Below, one piece after another: positions 1 to 6,096 of a stretch of 6,096 nucleotides of DNA. The stretch is from Planctomicrobium sp. (GTDB taxonomy: Bacteria > Planctomycetota > Planctomycetia > Planctomycetales > Planctomycetaceae). The notes below the pieces were generated by a model that ran no database searches, was not told where the DNA came from, and was given only the letters and a program-made list of their open reading frames with translations. The stretch's first letter is position 1, and each line of letters begins with the position of its first letter. A program made the position numbers and the translations under genes. The stretch spans positions 1-6,096 of the forward strand of contig JABJMI010000127.1 of NCBI GenBank assembly GCA_018659505.1, read 5' to 3'.

Positions 1-495
1 AGCGTCTTCTTTGAAGCGATGGTGGCGTTCAATGATTTCGACATCAACTCCCCCGGGAATTTCCTTGAGTGCTTTGCCAGCTTCGGAAACGAGTTTCATT
101 GCCAAGTTGACTGCCAGACTCATACTGGGTGCCATGACAACAGCCGTTTCCTGCGCTGCTTCGAGGATGATTTGACGCTCATCCTCTGAAAGCCCTGTCG
201 TTGCTTCAACCAGTGGAATTCGGCGCTGACCGCAAACTTTTGCAATCGAAACTGCCCCTGCAGGAACCGAGAAGTCAATCACCGCATCAACATGTTCCGG
301 TAAAGCAGCGGTGATGATAACGCCAATTGTCCCGATACCGGCAACTTCGCCGGCATCTTTCCCAATGGCTGGCGAATTTTCGGGTTCGAGGGCAGCGACG
401 AGTTTGAGGCTCTCATCTGCATGAACGAGAGCAATCAGCCGCTGCCCCATTCGACCAGCGGCACCATTGATAGCGATTGAAATAGTATCAAGCAT
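1..495 (-). CDS. dapB: 4-hydroxy-tetrahydrodipicolinate reductase, N-terminal part (cut by window edge)
   Basis: DapB is the cytoplasmic enzyme that reduces the dihydrodipicolinate precursor to tetrahydrodipicolinate with NAD(P)H, in the diaminopimelate/lysine pathway. The ATG is at 495-493 and 165 codons are visible before the left edge. The Rossmann nucleotide-binding motif GAAGRMG is at residues 11-17. VIDFSVP (72-78), EATTGL (97-102) and the APSMSLAVNL segment follow in the family's usual order. The catalytic signature EIIERHHRFKEDA closes the visible part: H158 and K162 match the catalytic His and Lys known from E. coli DapB. The PSGTA that normally follows lies outside the window. Family proteins are about 240-270 residues, so roughly 100 are missing. 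There is no clear Shine-Dalgarno sequence before the ATG. The nearest other upstream ATG (508-506) is out of frame, which supports this start. The gene lies 125 bp downstream of the metallophosphoesterase on the same strand, and I see no convincing promoter or terminator in that gap. Confidence 0.95.
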   Translation of the reverse strand, partial: MLDTISIAINGAAGRMGQRLIALVHADESLKLVAALEPENSPAIGKDAGEVAGIGTIGVIITAALPEHVDAVIDFSVPAGAVSIAKVCGQRRIPLVEATTGLSEDERQIILEAAQETAVVMAPSMSLAVNLAMKLVSEAGKALKEIPGGVDVEIIERHHRFKEDA

Positions 496-620
496 GAATC
501 ACACACATAGTTATAGTTAGTAGATCGTTTCACTGAAGTTGCAGTGCTTGTGTTCCTGACTGGCAGGATATCAACTTCTTACGACGCTAGAAATGATGAA
601 ATAATTTCAGTTCCTTGCCC

Positions 621-1115
621 TCACCCATTTGGCTCTAAAGGGTGATGTTCAACAAGCATCGTCGAGAGATCGACAGTTGCGATTGTGTGTGGATTAGCAC
701 GGTGAATAGCACCCGGATTAAGAACGAGTGTTCGCCCTTCTGTGTGCGATTCAGCATTGTGCGTATGACCGTAACAGACAAGATCATATTCACCAGTATG
801 AATCGTTTCCTGGAAACGCCTTTGATCATCGCTATGCAGAAAAGCGATCTTCCGGTCAGCGAGTATCAATTCCCCAAAACGCTGATGGCTGTTCTGCTCT
901 GCATCTCGAATCGCTTGCTCTAACAAGACGGGATCTTGATCTACGTTGCCGAAGACGAAGTGAGTCGACCATTCAGCGAACTCGTGCACAACCGCCGGTG
1001 AACCAATATCTCCGCAATGAATGACGACTTCAACATTCAATTCGCGAAGTAGCTGAACTGCTTTCGCAGTGTTCGTCAAATTTCCGTGAGTATCACTTAC
1101 GACGCCAAGTCTCAT
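621..1115 (-). CDS. YfcE/MJ0936-type metallophosphoesterase (predicted phosphodiesterase)
   Basis: This 164-residue protein is a complete small calcineurin-like metallophosphoesterase. The dinuclear metal-site motifs appear in order: D8-x-H10 in SDTHGN, G35-D36 in HCGDIG, G56-N57-V-D in FGNVD, H94 in LHSDD, and G116-H117-T-H119. NPGAIHR (133-139) then matches the family's usual NPGS-type segment. Length and motif spacing fit the YfcE/MJ0936 group, cytosolic phosphodiesterases active on model substrates whose natural substrate is mostly unknown. There is no signal peptide or membrane segment. One small oddity is Ser95 after the metal-binding His94, where relatives often have Gly (HGD/HGH). The ligands themselves are intact, so I expect an active enzyme. 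The ATG at 1115-1113 starts directly at the first beta strand, as is usual here, with only a weak GGA ahead of it. It lies upstream of dapB in the same direction, but the 125-bp gap leaves cotranscription uncertain. Confidence 0.9.
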   Translation of the reverse strand: MRLGVVSDTHGNLTNTAKAVQLLRELNVEVVIHCGDIGSPAVVHEFAEWSTHFVFGNVDQDPVLLEQAIRDAEQNSHQRFGELILADRKIAFLHSDDQRRFQETIHTGEYDLVCYGHTHNAESHTEGRTLVLNPGAIHRANPHTIATVDLSTMLVEHHPLEPNG

Positions 1116-1181
1116 TGAATTTCCAGTGTAGAGTTTCTATCGCGCCCGACAGGTCGCTTGGTAATTAAGGTCGCTGAAGTC

Positions 1182-1338
1182 AAATTAAGTAATTGAAACA
1201 CAGAGGCACGGAGGACACTGAGTAAGAGGAAAGAAGTTATTCCATCATGCTGACGACTTTACACTGTTCTGTGCTATGCAACAGGTCGTGGTCTTATTTC
1301 TCTGTGCTCTCCGTGCCTCTGTGTTAAATACTTAATTT
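1182..1338. repeat. Long imperfect inverted repeat (hairpin element, MITE/REP-like)
   Basis: The outer arms are identical over 10 bp (AAATTAAGTA at 1182-1191 against its complement at 1329-1338). They match again over 17 bp (AACACAGAGGCACGGAG at 1197-1213 against 1309-1325). Pairing continues imperfectly inward, 1216-1227 against 1292-1306, with a 3-nt bulge. Nearer the centre, ACGAC 1253-1257 pairs with GTCGT 1285-1289, and CTGTT 1264-1268 with AACAG 1280-1284, so the whole stretch could fold as one long hairpin. The left arm is also an imperfect tandem of a roughly 8-nt unit (CACAGAGG, CACGGAGG, ACACTGAG). From memory, motifs of the type CACAGAGGCACGGAG recur between genes in many unrelated environmental bacteria. 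There is no ORF, transposase or obvious target-site duplication. It lies between the cytochrome gene and the metallophosphoesterase and might affect transcript ends. Its copy number cannot be judged from one window. Confidence 0.8.
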
Positions 1339-1349
1339 CGAAAGAACTT

Positions 1350-1377
1350 AAAGGACAATGCCTTTCCAATATTGGAA
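1350..1377 (-). terminator. Small hairpin and palindrome after the cytochrome gene, possible weak terminator
   Basis: Just past the stop codon of the heme-domain gene lies a perfect 14-bp palindrome, TTCCAATATTGGAA (1364-1377). It is followed, in the direction of transcription, by an AAAGG/CCTTT stem (1365-1361 with 1354-1350) around a 6-nt loop. The stems are short and AT-rich, and the T-tract after them is poor. This is only a candidate for the end of the transcript. The larger inverted repeat beyond it could serve instead. Confidence 0.2.
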
Positions 1378-1403
1378 GAACCTTCTTTGATGCTGATCCG
1401 AAA

Positions 1404-3170
1404 TCACTTCCCGGTAGGGAGTTCTACCCTGGCAAAGCCTTCGGACAGAACTGGTTTGAGCAGGAGTGGTTTCTCTCTTTGTGAACGATCGATTGCAACT
1501 GTGATCTGATGCGTTCCTGATGTGAGGTCCGCAGAGATGCGTTGCGCCACATCAACCGGTTTTTCGTCAATCCAGATTTGTAAACCTGATGAGTCATTCA
1601 ACTCAAAGTCAACTTTTCCTTCTGTGGAATTGAAATGAGTCCGCACGAAACTCATCCCTCTGTTTCCTGCGACGGAGCGATTTCGAATTGTGAACTCCGG
1701 TAGATCAGCCAACGGAAGATGTCCATTGACGAAACTGTATAGAGACTTCCACTGAAAATCGGCGTTAGCTGTCGCCGCTGCAGCGTAGCTGATACGTCGA
1801 AACTGGTAGGCTGCTGCATCCGTCGCTTGAATGGCTTCCCAGTGGCGAACAATCGGTTCTGTTCCGATTGTGAATTCCGGCTTTCGCCCGAGTGCGTAAA
1901 GAAACGCGGAGAGATCGAGTAATTCCTGATGAGTGATATTCGAAGTCAGCCCAGCAGGCATCAATGATGCTCCCTGCTTTTGTTGTTCGATTGAGTTTTT
2001 GGAAATAACGAGTTCCCGACCTTCGGCATCCTTTAGAAACAATTCTGTGTCCGTTTCTCGTGCTTTGATTCCGGAAAGAATCTTTCCCTCATCGGTCGCA
2101 ACGACCATCGTATGATAGCCTTCTTTGACTTTCGCGTTTGGATCGAGAATCGATTCGATGATGTAATCTGGTTGAGCAGTTGCTCCTAGGCTAATGATGT
2201 TCGAGCCGACAGTCCCACCGGCGGGACCGATGGCATGGCATTTGAAACAGTTCAGATTTTCACGACGAAAGACCGCTTCACCGCGATGGGCATCGCCTTT
2301 CAGGCTGAGTTCTTCCACCATCTTCGCCATCTCTTCAGGAGAGAGTTTCACTGGGTCTTGATTGAGTTGACCAGCAATGCTTAATAGTTTCGAGAGTTCT
2401 GAATCTTGCTGTCCCGACGAACTTAAAATTCTGGCTCCAACAACAGCAACGTCTTTGGGAAGAGTTTCAGAACCAATCGCTTTGGCAACGAGTTCGCTCA
2501 ATCCCTTTCGAGAAAGGATCGTCTGGAAGAGAGGTTCCGCCTGTGTTGCATTCGCTGCTTGAAAAAACTTAACAGCAAGCTTGGCACCTTGTTGAGGTCT
2601 GAATCTTAGTAGTTCTTCATTCGCTGTTCTTTGAATCTCTAGCGATTGATCACTGCTAACGATTTTATTGAGCATCGCCGCGGCTGGTTGGTCAGAGTAA
2701 GCACCTACCGCCCGGACAGCTGCTTGTTTCTCTGGTAGAGAATTTTCTTCAATATGAATTTGGTTCTGAACATCTTCTCTTAAAGGTTGAAACTTCCAAG
2801 CCCCCAAACACATCACAGCTGCCGACCTGACCGCTGAGTTTGGAGAGTTCAACAGCTCAGAGATTTTCAAGAGATCTCTTGGAGGAACCACTTTTCGATT
2901 CGCAACTGCTGGATAAAGAGTATGCAAATACATGTGTTGATCTTCTGGGGACGCTCCATCAGCAATTGCCAAATCAAAAATGGTTCCCAGCTGTTCTGGC
3001 GTTCCGATGTCTGCAATAACTCGCAGGGCATTATTTTTTGCAGGACCAGTCAGTTTTCCGACTTGAACTTTTTGTACCAAAGTGGCAATTCCCGCTGATG
3101 AACCAGTTGCCCGAAGCAGAAATGGCAATGCCTGGGGCGGAGATTGAATCTCCAATTCACCACTCACCAA
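1404..3170 (-). CDS. Downstream half of split gene: HEAT repeats, c-type heme domain (TIGR02603-like), C-terminal beta domain
   Basis: This 588-codon open frame is the C-terminal half of a large secreted planctomycete cytochrome. It is in the same frame as the upstream open frame, separated by TAG plus three sense codons. Residues 1 to about 280 are alpha-helical HEAT-type repeats. The heme domain spans about 292-430: CFKCH (C308, C311, H312) binds heme covalently, the segment with ESILDPNAKVKEGYH is typical of the planctomycete heme-binding family, and M404 in SLMPAGL is the likely distal ligand. The remainder (about 431-588) looks like a beta-sandwich (LQIWIDEKPVD, then SGTHQITVAID), perhaps PA14-like. 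The nominal start is a TTG at 3170 with no Shine-Dalgarno sequence, and a GTG follows directly. The first residues read as mid-protein sequence. There is no signal peptide, so a separately made product would stay in the cytoplasm, where c-type heme is not attached. I consider it part of the 4844-1404 gene; whether it is translated depends on the TAG. Confidence 0.85.
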   Translation of the reverse strand: MVSGELEIQSPPQALPFLLRATGSSAGIATLVQKVQVGKLTGPAKNNALRVIADIGTPEQLGTIFDLAIADGASPEDQHMYLHTLYPAVANRKVVPPRDLLKISELLNSPNSAVRSAAVMCLGAWKFQPLREDVQNQIHIEENSLPEKQAAVRAVGAYSDQPAAAMLNKIVSSDQSLEIQRTANEELLRFRPQQGAKLAVKFFQAANATQAEPLFQTILSRKGLSELVAKAIGSETLPKDVAVVGARILSSSGQQDSELSKLLSIAGQLNQDPVKLSPEEMAKMVEELSLKGDAHRGEAVFRRENLNCFKCHAIGPAGGTVGSNIISLGATAQPDYIIESILDPNAKVKEGYHTMVVATDEGKILSGIKARETDTELFLKDAEGRELVISKNSIEQQKQGASLMPAGLTSNITHQELLDLSAFLYALGRKPEFTIGTEPIVRHWEAIQATDAAAYQFRRISYAAAATANADFQWKSLYSFVNGHLPLADLPEFTIRNRSVAGNRGMSFVRTHFNSTEGKVDFELNDSSGLQIWIDEKPVDVAQRISADLTSGTHQITVAIDRSQREKPLLLKPVLSEGFARVELPTGK

Positions 3171-3179
3171 GGCCGGCGT

Positions 3180-4844
<1,665 letters not shown>

Positions 4845-4893
4845 TAAAAAGCCTATATTTCTTCTTTGTATGTAGGAACATTTGCATCTTCGA

Positions 4894-4918
4894 GAACACT
4901 TTCGTGTTTATTGTGTTC
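4894..4918 (-). promoter_or_regulatory. Leader hairpin with GAAA loop and an alternative pairing
   Basis: In the 162-bp gap ahead of the propeller gene, the minus strand carries AACAC-GAAA-GTGTT (4908-4895), a five-pair stem closed by a GNRA-type loop. The same GTGTTC can instead pair over six bases with GAACAC at 4918-4913, so the two folds exclude each other. It starts about 50 nt before the ATG. It could be an mRNA-processing or stability element, or chance in AT-rich DNA. No riboswitch class is recognised. I see no strong terminator or promoter in the rest of the gap. Confidence 0.25.
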
Positions 4919-5006
4919 GCGAATTTTTCTTTTCAAAATACATCAAGCAGACTGCCACGAAACGGAATGAATTCACACGTCACAAAAACGACCTCACAAA
5001 AGCGTG

Positions 5007-6096
5007 TCATCGAACCGTTAAGGTTTCATCAAGATTGAGTAAAACATTCGCTAAGACAGTCCAAGCAGCCTGTGTGATAGCTGAGGCTTGCGAATTCTCA
5101 TTCATATTCAACGCTTTTAATTTCTCAGCTTCTGCTTCATTTTGAGAGAACCTGGAAAGCAATGCTTGGAACGTCTTATGTAAGACTTCCAACTCTTGTG
5201 CATTCGCTTCTCGGGCGGTGCAGAGTTCGAATCCGAACTTTAATTTCTCTGAATCAGATTCTCCTCCTTCATTCAAAATACGCCCTGCTAAGGCTTCAGC
5301 GGCTTCGATATAGACCGGATCATTTAATGTGACCAAGGCTTGCAGCGGGGTGTTCGTACGAATTCTGCGCACTGTGCAAACTTCGCGGCTGGGAGCATCG
5401 AAGGCATCCATTGATGGATAAGGCATTGATCGACGCCAAGTGGTGTAAAGCCCACGCCGGAATTTGTCTTCACCCTGGCTAGTTTCCCAGTCGGTGGAGC
5501 CTCCGAACGCTGCACGTAGATTTAATTTCGGACGCGGAGGATTTACTGAAGGTCCACCCAATTTCTCACTCAGTAAACCAGAGACAGCGAGAGCTTGATC
5601 GCGAATCATTTCTGCTGATAACCTGAAGCGTGGTCCGCGTGCTAACAAGCGGTTCTTAGGATCAATTTCAATAAGGTGACTGTCCACATTCGATGACTGA
5701 CGATACGTTGCAGACATGACGATTAACTTGAGGAATTCCTTACGCTGCCAATTCTTGTCAATCAGCTGAATCGCTAACCAGTCCAACAATGCTGGATGGC
5801 TTGGCAGTTCTCCCTGCATCCCGAAATCTTCACTTGTCTCGACAAGTCCCAGCCCGAATAGAGCTTCCCAATATCTATTCGCAAAGACGCGAGCGGTTAA
5901 TGGATTTTCTGTCGTGACGAGCCATTTCGCAAAGTCCAAGCGGGTCGGTGCTTCGGCTTCAATCGGATGAAAAGATTTTAAGACTCCAGCCGTAACTTCA
6001 GGTCCGAGATCAAGAAAGTCCCCTCGGATTTGAATATTCGTCTTGCGGTGTTTGTCTGTTGCCAATTCTCGCATGACCGGAACTGTTACAGGCTTA
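5007..6096 (-). CDS. DUF1549/DUF1553 (PSD1-type) planctomycete protein, C-terminal part (cut by window edge)
   Basis: The frame enters from the right edge and gives 362 residues before a TGA at 5009-5007. The Met at 6074 is internal: the frame stays open to the edge (KPVTVPVMREL), and relatives have several hundred more residues upstream, usually a signal peptide, a cytochrome-like PSCyt1 domain and DUF1549. The visible part is the DUF1553 domain. Its hallmarks in order are RGDFLDLG, DFAKWLVTTENPLTARVFANRYW, GLVETSEDFGMQGELPSHP, LKLIVMSATYRQSS, RLLARGPRFRLSAEMIRDQAL, GGPSVNPP, and RRIRTNTPLQALVTLNDPVYIEAA (the NTPLQ part near 5354-5340). No CXXCH is present in this part. The function is not established biochemically. 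The family is greatly expanded in Planctomycetes and is often linked to breakdown of complex, including sulfated, polysaccharides. A DUF1501 gene often follows such genes; here the propeller/heme gene does instead, 162 bp downstream, and probably forms an operon with it. Confidence 0.93.
   Translation of the reverse strand, partial: KPVTVPVMRELATDKHRKTNIQIRGDFLDLGPEVTAGVLKSFHPIEAEAPTRLDFAKWLVTTENPLTARVFANRYWEALFGLGLVETSEDFGMQGELPSHPALLDWLAIQLIDKNWQRKEFLKLIVMSATYRQSSNVDSHLIEIDPKNRLLARGPRFRLSAEMIRDQALAVSGLLSEKLGGPSVNPPRPKLNLRAAFGGSTDWETSQGEDKFRRGLYTTWRRSMPYPSMDAFDAPSREVCTVRRIRTNTPLQALVTLNDPVYIEAAEALAGRILNEGGESDSEKLKFGFELCTAREANAQELEVLHKTFQALLSRFSQNEAEAEKLKALNMNENSQASAITQAAWTVLANVLLNLDETLTVR

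Noticed and set aside
550..572. TCCTG…CAGGA hairpin between the metallophosphoesterase and dapB
   Set aside because: The stem is only five pairs and no T-tract follows, so it is too weak to call a terminator or operator.
642..1024. Overlapping plus-strand open frames opposite the metallophosphoesterase
   Set aside because: They are antisense to a gene with intact metal-binding motifs, and their translations show no recognisable domain.
1197..1325. CRISPR array
   Set aside because: There are only two repeat arms, in opposite orientation, with no regular spacers or cas genes.
6072..6074. ATG at 6074 as the true start of the PSD1-type protein
   Set aside because: The frame stays open to the window edge with family-like sequence upstream (PVMREL), and relatives are much longer, so this Met is internal.

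Overview
All genes in this window lie on the minus strand. They point to a member of the Planctomycetota, probably a Planctomycetaceae-type genome of moderate GC. The evidence is a pair of secreted proteins from families greatly expanded in that phylum: a DUF1549/DUF1553 (PSD1-type) protein, and a 'membrane-bound dehydrogenase domain' protein with a beta-propeller, HEAT repeats and a c-type heme domain (TIGR02604/TIGR02603 architecture). Family names come from motif recognition; no search was run.

Layout in the direction of transcription (right to left): the C-terminal 362 residues of the PSD1-type protein (6096-5007), which starts outside the window; a 162-bp spacer with a small hairpin; the propeller/HEAT/heme gene (4844-1404); a 288-bp intergenic region holding a roughly 157-bp inverted-repeat element; a small YfcE/MJ0936-type metallophosphoesterase (1115-621); a 125-bp spacer; and the first 165 codons of dapB, a lysine/diaminopimelate biosynthesis gene that runs off the left edge.

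The main anomaly is that the propeller/HEAT/heme gene is interrupted by one in-frame TAG at 3182-3180. The two open frames on either side (4844-3180 and 3170-1404) share the same reading frame. Together they form one continuous protein of ordinary family length and domain order. The TAG sits where relatives, as I recall them, usually have Trp (…EPY-W-x-PAL…), so one TGG-to-TAG transition explains it. The upstream half has the signal peptide, propeller and first HEAT repeats. The downstream half has the only CXXCH heme site and no signal peptide, so independent translation of it should not give a holocytochrome. The options are a recent nonsense mutation, a sequencing error, or readthrough/suppression.

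The two large genes probably form a secreted module at the cell surface or in the periplasm, for redox or carbohydrate-related catabolism. Exact substrates cannot be read from sequence. The metallophosphoesterase and dapB are housekeeping-type genes beyond the inverted-repeat element and are probably expressed separately from the module. No tRNA, rRNA, CRISPR array, transposase or integrase is visible.
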